Source: an uncultured Ruminococcus sp. (GTDB lineage Bacteria; Bacillota; Clostridia; Oscillospirales; Ruminococcaceae). From it: 64,000 nt of DNA. The notes below the pieces were generated by a model that saw only the letters and a program-made list of their open reading frames with translations, was not told the origin of the DNA and made no database searches. Each line of letters opens with the position of its first letter. Positions within the stretch are counted from its first letter, which is position 1. The stretch spans positions 1 through 64,000 of the forward strand of contig CANQVK010000005.1 in the NCBI GenBank assembly GCA_947627275.1, in the 5' to 3' direction. Positions 18,607-26,782 of the stretch are shown in pieces. Both the position numbers and the translations under genes were made by a program.

Positions 18607-18769
18607 ATTTCACCCTGTTATCACAAGTTTTCAACAAAATTATCATGTTGAATTTGCACAAATCGCAAAGTTGGTTTTTGTGCAGTCTAAATAATTATTC
18701 TTTATCTCCAAAAAATGTAAAAGAATGAATGATATAATCCGCCAAAACGCCGAAAATGTTAAAAATCCC

Positions 18770-18798
18770 TTGACACAGACGTTTTTCCGTGTTATTAT
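18770..18798 (+). promoter_or_regulatory. Strong sigma-A promoter of the HPr-like gene
   Basis: TTGACA, 17 bp, TATTAT. About 75 nt of leader follows, ending in the strong ribosome site AGGAGGT. Confidence 0.8.
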
Positions 18799-18880
18799 AT
18801 ACTTGCGGAACGGAAAAAGCCGCAAAGGAAGAAAAGATAAACAAGAAAAAACACCCACACACTTTCAGGAGGTAATGAAA

Positions 18881-19111
18881 ATGACTAAGACTACAGTTTC
18901 ACTTCAGGCTATCAATGATGTTAAAGATTTCGTTAATATCGTTATGAAGTACGAATTCGACATTGATCTTGTTTCCGGAAGATACGCAGTAGATGCAAAG
19001 TCTATCATGGGTATTTTCAGCCTTGACCTTTCCAAGCCGATCGAGCTTAACGCTCACACAGACGACGCCGAGAAGTTCATGGCAGAGATCGACAAGTACA
19101 TCGTAAAGTAA
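18881..19111 (+). CDS. HPr/Crh-like protein without the phosphorylatable His
   Basis: A 76-residue protein of the PTS phosphocarrier HPr fold. The second helix region KSIMGIFSLDL matches the HPr regulatory-Ser motif (KSIMGIMSLG), so the Ser used by HPr kinase is probably kept. The expected His15 motif (GLHARPA) is replaced by LQAINDVKDF, so phosphotransfer is unlikely. This resembles Crh, the regulator variant of HPr in carbon catabolite control. The start at 18881 is chosen because AGGAGGT lies 7 bases upstream; the ATG at 18875 would be one base from it. The gene stands alone with its own promoter and terminator. Confidence 0.8.
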   Translation: MTKTTVSLQAINDVKDFVNIVMKYEFDIDLVSGRYAVDAKSIMGIFSLDLSKPIELNAHTDDAEKFMAEIDKYIVK

Positions 19112-19135
19112 TCGCCCACATATACGCTTACATCG

Positions 19136-19160
19136 AAAACGCTCCTATGGGGCGTTTTTC
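19136..19160 (+). terminator. Terminator of the HPr-like gene
   Basis: Stem AAAACGCTCC / GGGGCGTTTT followed by a T run. Confidence 0.75.
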
Positions 19161-19249
19161 TTTTGTAAAAATTTCCTGTATATTTATCGGTAATTCTGCA
19201 ATAATACATTTAGGCGTTAAAAAAACGCTTGAAAAGAGGTGTTCACTTT

Positions 19250-19468
19250 ATGTGGGACAAAATTGCGCTTATCCTCCTGATAATCGGAGGAATCAACTGG
19301 GGTCTCGTGGGAATTTTCGAGCTTGACCTCGTAGCATGGATGCTTGGCGGCGCAGGAAGTCTTGCAGCGAGAGCGGTCTACATTCTTGTAGCTATCTCAG
19401 CTGTTTGGTGTATTTCCCTCCTCTTCAGAAAGAACGAGGAATTTGCAGTCAGCGCAAACAATCAATAA
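19250..19468 (+). CDS. DUF378 family small membrane protein
   Basis: A 72-residue protein with two predicted membrane helices: KIALILLIIGGINWGLVGIF (about 4-23) and AVYILVAISAVWCISLLF (about 43-60). GGINWGLVG and the central LVAWMLGG are typical of the DUF378/YuzA group, whose function is unknown. The track start at 19229 is a TTG; the ATG at 19250 is preferred because GAAAAGAGGTG precedes it by about 9 bases. It lies between the HPr-like gene and the convergent rpsR operon. Confidence 0.85.
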   Translation: MWDKIALILLIIGGINWGLVGIFELDLVAWMLGGAGSLAARAVYILVAISAVWCISLLFRKNEEFAVSANNQ

Positions 19469-19501
19469 GCTTATCCCTTACAAGATGCCGCAGGGATAAC
19501 A

Positions 19502-19548
19502 AAAAGAGGCAAAAGACAAGTAAATGTGCTTGTCTCTTGCCTCTTTAT
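19502..19548. terminator. Bidirectional terminator between DUF378 gene and rpsR
   Basis: Long stem AAAGAGGCAAAAGACAAG / CTTGTCTCTTGCCTCTTT with a short loop, flanked by A and T runs. Confidence 0.8.
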
Positions 19549-19555
19549 TTCTTTA

Positions 19556-19798
19556 TTAGTCGCTGACGTAAGGAAGCAGTGCGATCTGTCTTGCCTTCTT
19601 AACGGCAACTGTAAGCTCACGCTGGTGGAACGCGCAAGTGCCTGTAACTCTTCTGGGGAGGATCTTAGCTCTCTCAGTCATGCACTTTCTCAGCCTTGCG
19701 AGATCCTTATAATCAATTCTCTCAATTCTGTCCGCGCAGAACATACAAACCTTCTTGCGGGGCTTCTTTGAGGGACGAGAACTTCTCTCTCTTTCCAT
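19556..19798 (-). CDS. rpsR: 30S ribosomal protein S18
   Basis: Small-subunit protein that binds 16S rRNA together with S6. The 80-residue sequence has the family core [34 protein letters not shown]. An N-terminal CMFC and further Cys residues suggest the zinc-binding form. It is the last gene of rpsF-ssb-rpsR, a conserved order in Firmicutes. Confidence 0.97.
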   Translation of the reverse strand: MERERSSRPSKKPRKKVCMFCADRIERIDYKDLARLRKCMTERAKILPRRVTGTCAFHQRELTVAVKKARQIALLPYVSD

Positions 19799-19843
19799 GA
19801 CAATTTCTCCTTTCGTAATAATGTATCAGCTCAGTTTCATTCA

Positions 19844-20362
19844 TTAAAACGGTACATCGCCGTCGCTGAGGATCTCTTCAAAATCCCCTGCATTTCCGTA
19901 AGACATGCTGTCATTATTAGGTGCGGCAGGCTGCTGAGGAGCTGTCTGCCGGGGAGGAGCCGCCTGATAATTATTATCATTATAGCCGCCGTAATTATTG
20001 TTATTGTAGTTATTTCCGCCGTTTCCGCCGCTTTCTCCCTTACCGCCCACGAACTCAACACTATTGACCATAACGTCCAAAGTATAATGTGTGACATCGG
20101 GATGATTTCTGTCCTGATAGTTGTTATTTCTGAGGGAACCTTCAATAGCGATAAGCTTTCCCTTGTTGAAATAGCGTGAAACAAATTCAGCAGTCTGACG
20201 CCACGCAATGCAGGTGATAAAATCAGCCTTACGCTCGCCTGTTGTCTTATCGGCAAAACCTCTGTCAACAGCTACTGTAAAACGACAGGAAGAAATACCG
20301 CTCTGAGTCTGTCTCAACTCAGGGTCAGCAGTAAGTCTGCCAACTAAAATAACCTTGTTCAT
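19844..20362 (-). CDS. ssb: Single-stranded DNA-binding protein
   Basis: Binds single-stranded DNA in replication, repair and recombination. The 172 residues comprise an N-terminal OB fold (MNKVILVGRLTADPELR..., CRFTVAVDR, ITCIAWRQTAEFV, GKLIAIEGSL), then an Asn/Gly/Gln-rich tail (about 112-155) and the acidic tip LSDGDVPF that recruits partner proteins. It lies between rpsF and rpsR, and the three are probably co-transcribed from upstream of rpsF. Confidence 0.97.
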   Translation of the reverse strand: MNKVILVGRLTADPELRQTQSGISSCRFTVAVDRGFADKTTGERKADFITCIAWRQTAEFVSRYFNKGKLIAIEGSLRNNNYQDRNHPDVTHYTLDVMVNSVEFVGGKGESGGNGGNNYNNNNYGGYNDNNYQAAPPRQTAPQQPAAPNNDSMSYGNAGDFEEILSDGDVPF

Positions 20363-20395
20363 ACGACGTCCTCCTTAAATAAATGAAATACGGAA

Positions 20396-20692
20396 TTATT
20401 CAACAACTGTTACCAAAGAACGAAGAATACCGTCTGCAATGTTGAGACGTCTTGAAAGCTCAGCGGGATAATCAGGCTTTGAAGTGAACGTATAAATCAC
20501 GTAGTAGCCCTCTGTCTCGTCCTCGATAGGATATGCAAGCTTACGCTTACCCCAATCCTCGTTGACTTCAACAGCCTCGGCATGACGATCGATTCTCTCC
20601 TTGAACTTCTGAATGAGAGCCTTCATAGGCTCCTCGCCGTTCTTGAGGCTGAATACAACCATTACCTCATATTTTGCGGATACCTTTGCCAT
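20396..20692 (-). CDS. rpsF: 30S ribosomal protein S6
   Basis: Small-subunit protein that pairs with S18. It has 98 residues from MAKVSAKYEVMVVF, with EDWGKRKLAYPIEDETEGYYVIYTF as the family signature. The track start at 20800 is rejected because it adds 36 residues with no homology and passes through the leader. The ATG at 20692 has AAGGAGGTGTACAG before it. First gene of the rpsF-ssb-rpsR operon. Confidence 0.96.
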   Translation of the reverse strand: MAKVSAKYEVMVVFSLKNGEEPMKALIQKFKERIDRHAEAVEVNEDWGKRKLAYPIEDETEGYYVIYTFTSKPDYPAELSRRLNIADGILRSLVTVVE

Positions 20693-20821
20693 TCTGTACA
20701 CCTCCTTCTGGATTCCGCCCGACAACCAACTGCGGGCAAGGATAATATTATCGTAAACACGATACTCAAACAGTATATCACATTTTCCGAAAAATGTCAA
20801 GTACTTTTTTTATTTTTTTAT

Positions 20822-20851
20822 GCTGTCCCCATTTAAGCTGCGGATAGTGAA
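20822..20851 (+). repeat. Solitary family A right end
   Basis: CTGTCCCCATTTAAGCTGCGGATAGTG looks like the final hairpin arm and right terminal repeat of family A with the rest deleted. It sits just upstream of repeat B1. Confidence 0.45.
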
Positions 20852-20901
20852 AAAATAAGAGTAAAAACACAGTTTTTTTCGTCTATAATTATGGAGGAAA
20901 T

Positions 20902-21072
20902 ACACGCAAATCAATTTTTGAAATTTTATTTGTCAGGATTGTGTATGTGTAGGGACACGGCGTGCCGTGTCCACCTTGTGTTTCTTGAGATTTCGCACGG
21001 ACATGGCACGCCGCGTCCCTACGAAAGCAGGTATATCCCAATTATTTTTCTCAAAATTGATTTGCGTGGAGG
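20902..21072. repeat. Family B MITE-like repeat, copy B1
   Basis: Ends CACGCAAATCAATTTTTGA / TCAAAATTGATTTGCGTGG are inverted. Inside are two facing copies of the near-palindrome GGACACGGCGTGCCGTGTCC, each next to GTAGGGA. No ORF. B1, the relic above and the promoter below fill the gap from 20693 to 21200. Confidence 0.75.
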
Positions 21073-21087
21073 AAATTAATTTTACTG

Positions 21088-21116
21088 TTGACAATTTTAT
21101 AAATATATGCTATAAT
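21088..21116 (+). promoter_or_regulatory. Strong sigma-A promoter of the gtrA operon
   Basis: TTGACA, 17 bp, TATAAT, about 85 nt before the gtrA start. A short hairpin (GACGGAAAAAACGTC) lies in the leader. Confidence 0.8.
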
Positions 21117-21200
21117 TAATTTGCATAATTTTATTGCAGCTATGACGGAAAAAACGTCATACAATACAAAAATATGGCTGCAAACAGGAGAACGTAAGCA

Positions 21201-21662
21201 ATGAAAGAATTACTGGGACTTATATTCAAGTTCGATTTTAAAGGATTGTTTATTAAAAAAACAGATAATGGACTTATAAAGTTTTTTCGGTACTGCTTTG
21301 TAGGCGGAATAGCTTTTGTGGTCGATTATGCGGTTTTCTCAATAGTCTGCCTGCTTTTGGGCGAGGGAGAAGTCGTTACCGCTGTTGCAACTATTGCCGG
21401 CTTTATATGCGGACTTATTGTGAATTTCCTTATATCCAAGAAATTTGTATTTACCGAGGACGCGAATAATGTCTCAAAAAAAGGCGAATTTATTTGGTAT
21501 ACTATTATCGGTATCGTAGGCGCGGGACTTAACGTTCTGCTTATGCTTCTGTTCACGGAATGGATAATGTCCATGAACCGGTATATAGCCAAAATTATTG
21601 TTGCGTTGATAGTTCTTGTTTACAATTATGTTGCAAGAAAGCTTATACTTTATTCAAAATAA
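21201..21662 (+). CDS. GtrA family membrane protein
   Basis: A 153-residue protein with about 10 charged N-terminal residues more than minimal members and four membrane helices starting at [20 protein letters not shown] (about residue 30). The FxxVGxxxxxxxxxxF pattern and [11 protein letters not shown] are typical of the GtrA group. GtrA proteins are thought to flip undecaprenyl-phosphate-linked sugars for cell-surface glycan modification. It is first in an operon with an FAD oxidoreductase and a polytopic GT-C-like protein, which supports envelope glycan work. Confidence 0.88.
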   Translation: MKELLGLIFKFDFKGLFIKKTDNGLIKFFRYCFVGGIAFVVDYAVFSIVCLLLGEGEVVTAVATIAGFICGLIVNFLISKKFVFTEDANNVSKKGEFIWYTIIGIVGAGLNVLLMLLFTEWIMSMNRYIAKIIVALIVLVYNYVARKLILYSK

Positions 21663-21706
21663 AGCCGTCAGACAAGACAGGCTGTAATGTAAAGGAGATC
21701 CTGATA

Positions 21707-23266
21707 ATGGAAAATGTTATTATCATAGGTGCAGGTCCTGCGGGACTTACAGCGGCTTATGAGCTTTTGAAAAAAGCCCCCGATAAGTATTCGGTAACTA
21801 TTTTGGAGGAATCCGGCGAGATCGGCGGTATTTCAAAGACTGTAAAATATCACGGCAACCGTATGGACATCGGCGGACACCGCTTCTTTTCCAAAGATGC
21901 CGAGGTAACAAAGTGGTGGGACGAGATAATGCCCACACAGGGAAAGCCGTCGTTTGACGATATTAAGCTGAACAGACAGAAGAAGTTGAAGGAAGGCGGT
22001 CCCGACCCCGAAAAGACGGACGAGGTAATGCTTGTAAGAAACAGAGTCTCGAGAATTTATTATAAACATAAATTTTTTGACTATCCCGTAACAATGAAGC
22101 CTCAGACGTTCAAGAACATGGGACTTACAGCAACAGTAAAATCGGGCATGAGCTATCTGCATTCCTGCGTTGTAAAAAAGCCGGAGGATTCGCTGGAAAA
22201 CTTCTATATCAACCGTTTCGGCAGAACTCTTTATGGCATGTTCTTTGAAGGCTATACGGAAAAGCTCTGGGGCAGACATCCGAGAGAAATTTCAGCCGAC
22301 TGGGGTTCGCAGCGCGTTAAGGGACTTTCCATTACCGCAGTAATTAAGGATATGGTTTCAAAGATCGTTCCGGGCGGCAGCAGCAAGACGAAGGAAACTT
22401 CCCTCATCGAGGAATTTTACTATCCCAAGTACGGTCCGGGTCATCTTTGGGAGACCGTTGCCGCTCACATTGAGAAAATGGGCGGAAAGATCGTTAAAAA
22501 CTGCTGCGTAAAGTCCATAAAAACAGAAAACGGAAAGATAGTTTCTCTTACGGCTGAGGAAAACGGCGCTGAAAAGGAAATAGCGGGCGACATCTTTATA
22601 TCCTCTATGCCTGTCAAGGATCTGATCGGCGGAATGAACGACGTTCCCGAAAATATTGCCGAGTGGTCTGCCGGACTTCCTTACAGAGATTTTGTTACGG
22701 TTGGACTTCTTGTTGACCGTCTCAATCTGAAAAATGAAACAAATATACGCACTCTCGGAAATATCGTTCCCGACTGTTGGATATATGTTCAGGACACGGG
22801 CGTTAAGCTGGGACGTATTCAGATCTTCAACAACTGGTCGCCGTATATGGTCACAGACCCTGAGCGTTACGTATGGATAGGTCTTGAATATTTCTGCACC
22901 GAGGGGGACAGCTTCTGGAACATGTCGGACAAGGAGTGCATTACCCTTGCCGTTAAGGAGCTTATCAAAATGGGCGTTATAAGTTCGGGCAAGAGCGTCA
23001 AGGACTGCCACCGTGAAAAAGTCAAGAAAGCGTATCCCGCTTATTTCGACACATATGAGCATATGGACGAGATCATCGAATATCTCGATACTTTCGAGAA
23101 CCTCTACTGCGTCGGAAGAAACGGTCAGCACCGCTACAATAATATGGATCATTCCATGGTCACGGCATTTGAGACTGTAAAGAATATCATAAGCGGAAAG
23201 ACTTCCAAGGAAAATATCTGGAACGTAAACACGGAAAAAGAATATCATGAAGAAAAAAGCAACTGA
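21707..23266 (+). CDS. FAD-dependent oxidoreductase, UDP-galactopyranose-mutase-like
   Basis: A 519-residue flavoprotein with the N-terminal dinucleotide-binding motif [18 protein letters not shown] (about 4-21) followed by [22 protein letters not shown]. This matches NAD(P)/FAD-dependent proteins of the amine oxidase/UDP-galactopyranose mutase-like group often encoded near glycosyltransferases. The exact reaction is unknown. The start at 21707 is preferred over the track start because AAAGGAGATCC precedes it and the flavin motif then falls at the N-terminus. The gene overlaps the next by 20 bp. The context suggests a modification step on a lipid-linked or nucleotide sugar. Confidence 0.8.
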   Translation: MENVIIIGAGPAGLTAAYELLKKAPDKYSVTILEESGEIGGISKTVKYHGNRMDIGGHRFFSKDAEVTKWWDEIMPTQGKPSFDDIKLNRQKKLKEGGPDPEKTDEVMLVRNRVSRIYYKHKFFDYPVTMKPQTFKNMGLTATVKSGMSYLHSCVVKKPEDSLENFYINRFGRTLYGMFFEGYTEKLWGRHPREISADWGSQRVKGLSITAVIKDMVSKIVPGGSSKTKETSLIEEFYYPKYGPGHLWETVAAHIEKMGGKIVKNCCVKSIKTENGKIVSLTAEENGAEKEIAGDIFISSMPVKDLIGGMNDVPENIAEWSAGLPYRDFVTVGLLVDRLNLKNETNIRTLGNIVPDCWIYVQDTGVKLGRIQIFNNWSPYMVTDPERYVWIGLEYFCTEGDSFWNMSDKECITLAVKELIKMGVISSGKSVKDCHREKVKKAYPAYFDTYEHMDEIIEYLDTFENLYCVGRNGQHRYNNMDHSMVTAFETVKNIISGKTSKENIWNVNTEKEYHEEKSN

Positions 23267-25592
23267 GAAAAAGGTTTCCGAAGAAAAGTCGGCATCGGAG
23301 CAGCAGACAGCGCCAAAAGCTGCGGACAAGTCTGCCGAGGTAAAAAAATCATCGCCGGTCGAAAGAAAATGTATTTATTTTCTGATATTTATAGCTGCCG
23401 CAGCGGTGATATACGGCGTTTTGACCGCCTCGTTCACCATATGCCGCAAGCATGTTTCTATTCTGACTGCTCTCGTAATACTTGCCGTATGCTTCGGCGG
23501 ATATGTGATGTCGGAGAAAGTAAAGAATGACAGGCTGAAACGTTTTCTGAAAGGAACTGCCGCCGCTTGCCTGATAGCTTTCGGAACGGAAACGCTGATC
23601 TTCAATTTCAAATCGTTCGCTAAGGGCAATACCGAAACTGTTATAGGGGATTATTCTTCGATAACTACAAATAATCCCGACAATGCCCGAATATCGGCTG
23701 ATAAAATTGAAATTGCCGGAGATTCAACGCTGTATATCGAACTGAATTCCAAGGATATAAACGCTTTGGAGCTTGAATTTGACGGCAAAGGCAGTTCAAG
23801 GTTCAGATGCTGTGCCGGAATAATGGACGGTAATTTTTCACAGGAATATGTGGGGATCGGCGAGAAAAAAACATCTGCCGACTACGGAAAATGCAATTTT
23901 GCATTCAGCACCTATGAAGAACTGAAGTCCGTGCGTCTGGAATTTTACGAAATATCCGATCCTGTTACGATCACACGCTTAAGCTTTGCCAAAGCTCTGC
24001 CGTTTGCATTTTCTGAAATACGCTTTTATGCGCTCTTTCTGCTTCTGACGGCGATCGCAGCCGTAAGAGCCTTCGAGCTTCACAAGGTCGTTTATGACCG
24101 CAAAAATGCTCGTCACCGCATTGTCATAATCGTTCTGACTGCTTTGTGTTCACTTACGATGCTCTGTTTTGTTGACCCTGACGCATCGGATATAGAGTAT
24201 AAAAAGGATATGGACGTAAGCGGACAGAACCCCTATGTTCAGATGTTTGACGCATGTGAGAACGGTCGTACAAGCATAGGCATCACTCCCAGTGAGAGCC
24301 TGCTTGCAATGGAGAATCCTTATGACGCGTCCCTTCGTTCGTCTCAGGGCGTTGAATGCGCATGGGACAGAGCGTTCTACAAGGGCAAGTATTATTCCTA
24401 TTACGGTATTGCGCCTGTGCTGACGTATTATTATCCGTACTATTTCATGAGAGGCAAGCTGCCGTCTATAAACAGCGCATGCGTGTTCTTCGGAATGCTT
24501 TCGGTAATATTCATGTTCGGCGCAATAATGGCATTTATCAGGAAGTTCATAGAAAAACCGAATTTTCTGCTTGTTATAATGTGTCTGACCGCAAGCGTTT
24601 TCGCTTCGGGAATGTACTTCAATGTGGATTTTTCGGACATGTACGCTTTGCCGGGAATCACGGGAACGTGTTACCTGATGCTTTGCCTATGGTGCGGCTT
24701 CGAGGCATGTATACGTGACGGCGAAAAAAAGCAGCCGATACTTTTTGTATTATGCGGACTTGCTTTTTCACTTTGTCTTGCGTCAAAGCCAACAAGAGCT
24801 TTGAGCGCTTTGATACTTGCACCGATCTTCCTTGAACTGATATTCAGTAAAAAGATCAGGATCAAAAGCAAGATCGTTTCTGCGGCTTCATTTTTGCTTC
24901 CTGTAGCGGTAGGATGCGGCGCTTTAATGGCGTATAATAACGCGCGTTTCGAGTCGCCCTTTGAATTTGGCGCAGTTTATCAGCTTACCGTCAGCAATGT
25001 AAATGCAGGCAATCTGAAAATTTCTTTCCTGCCGAACGCTATACTGCATTATTTTATCCAGCCCGTAAGAATGTCGGGAAGTTTCCCGTTTGTGGAAATA
25101 AGCGGTCTTTATCTTGCGAACCGTCAGGCGTACATTTACAGCGATTTTGCCGTTGGCGCACTGACTGTACCGTTAATTGCGGCAGGTTTGGCTGTTTTCC
25201 CGTTCCTCATGTATCATCTCAGACGGCGCAAGGGTGAAAAGCTGAGCTTTAACGGAGTAAGCGTTCGCAAGGCAACTTATATCATGATGCTGCTGTTTTC
25301 CGTATTTATTGCGTTGTTCAACTACTGCGTTGCGGGCATTATACTCAGCTATGTCTGTGATATTCTGCCGCTGTTGACGCTTTTGTCTGTGCTTGTTCTT
25401 CTTGACGCTCAGCAGCAGACTGCGGAATGCAGGGGAATTTCAGGCAAGTTAGTTTGCGCTTTTTCTGTTACGGCAGTATTTACCGTTGTTCTGGTTTGTC
25501 TGGAGCTTTTGTCGTTCCAAAACATAGCTCTTTTCAAGCGTTTTCCGAATATACTTTATAATCTTGAAGAATTATTGTGCTTTTGGAATTAA
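23247..25592 (+). CDS. Polytopic GT-C-like glycosyltransferase candidate
   Basis: A 781-residue membrane protein. A Lys/Glu-rich cytoplasmic start (1-45) is followed by about three helices and a soluble beta-rich segment (about 130-250). Eight or more further helices follow. The region between (about 340-410) has [21 protein letters not shown] and [19 protein letters not shown], a pattern I associate with uncharacterised GT-C-type membrane proteins. A catalytic acidic pair near the start of the first periplasmic loop is not obvious, so transferase activity is inferred. It overlaps the flavoprotein gene by 20 bp and ends the gtrA operon. Confidence 0.65.
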   Translation: MKKKATEKKVSEEKSASEQQTAPKAADKSAEVKKSSPVERKCIYFLIFIAAAAVIYGVLTASFTICRKHVSILTALVILAVCFGGYVMSEKVKNDRLKRFLKGTAAACLIAFGTETLIFNFKSFAKGNTETVIGDYSSITTNNPDNARISADKIEIAGDSTLYIELNSKDINALELEFDGKGSSRFRCCAGIMDGNFSQEYVGIGEKKTSADYGKCNFAFSTYEELKSVRLEFYEISDPVTITRLSFAKALPFAFSEIRFYALFLLLTAIAAVRAFELHKVVYDRKNARHRIVIIVLTALCSLTMLCFVDPDASDIEYKKDMDVSGQNPYVQMFDACENGRTSIGITPSESLLAMENPYDASLRSSQGVECAWDRAFYKGKYYSYYGIAPVLTYYYPYYFMRGKLPSINSACVFFGMLSVIFMFGAIMAFIRKFIEKPNFLLVIMCLTASVFASGMYFNVDFSDMYALPGITGTCYLMLCLWCGFEACIRDGEKKQPILFVLCGLAFSLCLASKPTRALSALILAPIFLELIFSKKIRIKSKIVSAASFLLPVAVGCGALMAYNNARFESPFEFGAVYQLTVSNVNAGNLKISFLPNAILHYFIQPVRMSGSFPFVEISGLYLANRQAYIYSDFAVGALTVPLIAAGLAVFPFLMYHLRRRKGEKLSFNGVSVRKATYIMMLLFSVFIALFNYCVAGIILSYVCDILPLLTLLSVLVLLDAQQQTAECRGISGKLVCAFSVTAVFTVVLVCLELLSFQNIALFKRFPNILYNLEELLCFWN

Positions 25593-25601
25593 ATAATAAA
25601 A

Positions 25602-25634
25602 AGGCTGATGTCTCAACTTTCATGACGTCAGCCT
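25602..25634. terminator. Terminator shared by the gtrA operon and the XRE gene
   Basis: Stem AGGCTGATGTC / GACGTCAGCCT, flanked by A and T runs. Its arms are almost identical to those of the hairpin at 26727-26759. Confidence 0.75.
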
Positions 25635-25644
25635 GTTTTATTTT

Positions 25645-25875
25645 TTATGTCAGCTCAAAGATCTCATCGTAGCTTACGTTCAGGATCTTCTTTATAAGTA
25701 CTATTTCATCGGGATATAAGTGCCGCTGTCCGACTTCAATTTTGGCAACGGCGCTTCTTGTTATATCGCACCCGTTGATTTGAAGCTTTGCCGCAAGTTC
25801 ATCCTGAGTCATTTTTTTAAGTTCCCGTAAAGCTCGGATATTGTTTCCGATTTGAGCTTCAATTTTTTTGTTCAT
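25645..25875 (-). CDS. XRE-family small DNA-binding regulator
   Basis: A 76-residue repressor-type protein that is almost only a Cro/CI helix-turn-helix: IGNNIRALRELKKMTQDELAAKLQINGCDITRSAVAKIEVGQRHL. The track start at 25980 is too early; ATG 25875 has AAGGAGAATTT before it. It is divergent from the membrane-protein gene at 26004. Two copies of a palindrome lie in the shared intergenic region (25902-25921 and 25961-25980), so it very likely represses itself and its neighbour. Confidence 0.85.
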   Translation of the reverse strand: MNKKIEAQIGNNIRALRELKKMTQDELAAKLQINGCDITRSAVAKIEVGQRHLYPDEIVLIKKILNVSYDEIFELT

Positions 25876-25901
25876 ATTGCATAAATTCTCCTTGTAAATT
25901 T

Positions 25902-25921
25902 TTGCACTTATATAGGAACAA
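25902..25921. promoter_or_regulatory. Operator O1 (imperfect palindrome)
   Basis: TTGCACTTATATAGGAACAA, a degenerate version of O2. It lies just upstream of the -35 box of the 26004 gene and within the leader of the XRE gene. Confidence 0.65.
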
Positions 25922-25927
25922 AAGTGC

Positions 25928-25956
25928 TTGACTTTATTATAATAATTTGTTATAAT
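25928..25956 (+). promoter_or_regulatory. Promoter of the 26004 gene
   Basis: TTGACT, 17 bp, TATAAT. O1 ends just before the -35 and O2 begins 4 bp after the -10, so a bound regulator would block it. Confidence 0.7.
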
Positions 25957-25960
25957 AATA

Positions 25961-25980
25961 TTGCACCTATATAGGTGCAA
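25961..25980. promoter_or_regulatory. Operator O2 (perfect 20-bp palindrome)
   Basis: TTGCACCTATATAGGTGCAA is a perfect inverted repeat covering the expected transcription start of the 26004 gene. It is a likely binding site for the divergent XRE protein. Confidence 0.75.
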
Positions 25981-26003
25981 ATATCAATAAGGAGAATAAA
26001 AAA

Positions 26004-26717
26004 ATGAATGAGAAAAAAAGTGTGGGGTTAGCTGTAGCCTCAATGGTGTTGGGAATTGTGTCGCTGCTTTTTGGCTGCTGCTTTTGGTATGTTACGATTC
26101 CGGCGGCTGTAATTGCGGTAATTTTAGCGGCAATAAGTATTTCCAAGCATATGGGAGGAAAAGGAATGGCAATATCGGGTCTTGTAACAGGTATTATAAG
26201 TCTTGTACCTGCGATAATCATAATGATAACAGGCTCGTCGCTTATGACTATGGTTTCCGATGACGATGATGCGAAATCAAAAAAAGATATAAGCATGTCG
26301 AGCGTTTCCGATGAATCCGATTCTTTTTCGCATGACGAAAAGGAAAAAAGTAATGTTTCGGACAGCAAAGAAAAGACTACGGTTAAAATCGTAGATTATT
26401 CTCTTAGCACGGATTACGAGGGCAAAGATATTGTATTGGTTGATTTTGAGTTTTACAATGGCGAAGATAAGAATATAAATTTCTCGACTAAATTTAGTGC
26501 AGCCGCGTTTCAGAATGGTGTTGAATGCGACAGCATCGTGATTATGGGATTAGAGAGCGACACAGATCTTACCAAAGTCTTGAACGATGTCCAGCCGGGA
26601 GCTTCATATACAGTTACAAAGGCGTATAAATTAAATGATATGTCCGATGCCGAAATTATAGTTACAGGTTGGCTTTCAGATAAGGAATATCTTAAAGAAA
26701 CCATTTCATTTGAATAA
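26004..26717 (+). CDS. DUF4190-like membrane protein with DUF5067-like ectodomain
   Basis: A 237-residue protein. Two or three hydrophobic segments in the first 85 residues (VLGIVSLLFGCCFWYVTIPAAVIAVILAAISI and AISGLVTGIISLVPAIIIM) fit the DUF4190 pattern. An acidic, Ser-rich linker (90-120) follows, then a beta domain (about 125-237, DYEGKDIVLVDFEFYNGEDKNINF) that resembles DUF5067, an extracellular Ig-like domain of unknown role. It is controlled by the divergent XRE gene. RBS AAGGAGAAT lies 9 bases before the ATG. Confidence 0.75.
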   Translation: MNEKKSVGLAVASMVLGIVSLLFGCCFWYVTIPAAVIAVILAAISISKHMGGKGMAISGLVTGIISLVPAIIIMITGSSLMTMVSDDDDAKSKKDISMSSVSDESDSFSHDEKEKSNVSDSKEKTTVKIVDYSLSTDYEGKDIVLVDFEFYNGEDKNINFSTKFSAAAFQNGVECDSIVIMGLESDTDLTKVLNDVQPGASYTVTKAYKLNDMSDAEIIVTGWLSDKEYLKETISFE

Positions 26718-26726
26718 CGCAAAAAG

Positions 26727-26759
26727 AGGCTGATGTCACATATTTCGTGACGTCAGCCT
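26727..26759. terminator. Terminator between convergent genes 26004 and 26783
   Basis: Stem AGGCTGATGTCAC / GTGACGTCAGCCT. Nearly the same stem as at 25602-25634, so the XRE/DUF4190-like pair is bracketed by two copies of one hairpin. Confidence 0.75.
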
Positions 26760-26782
26760 GTTTGACTATAGGACTATAGATT

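Noticed and set aside
20693-20800. N-terminal extension of S6 from the ORF track
   Set aside because: It is not part of the conserved protein; AAGGAGGT precedes the ATG at 20692.
22358-23329. 323-residue minus-strand ORF opposite the flavoprotein gene
   Set aside because: It is antisense to a well-supported gene and has no domain motif or ribosome site.
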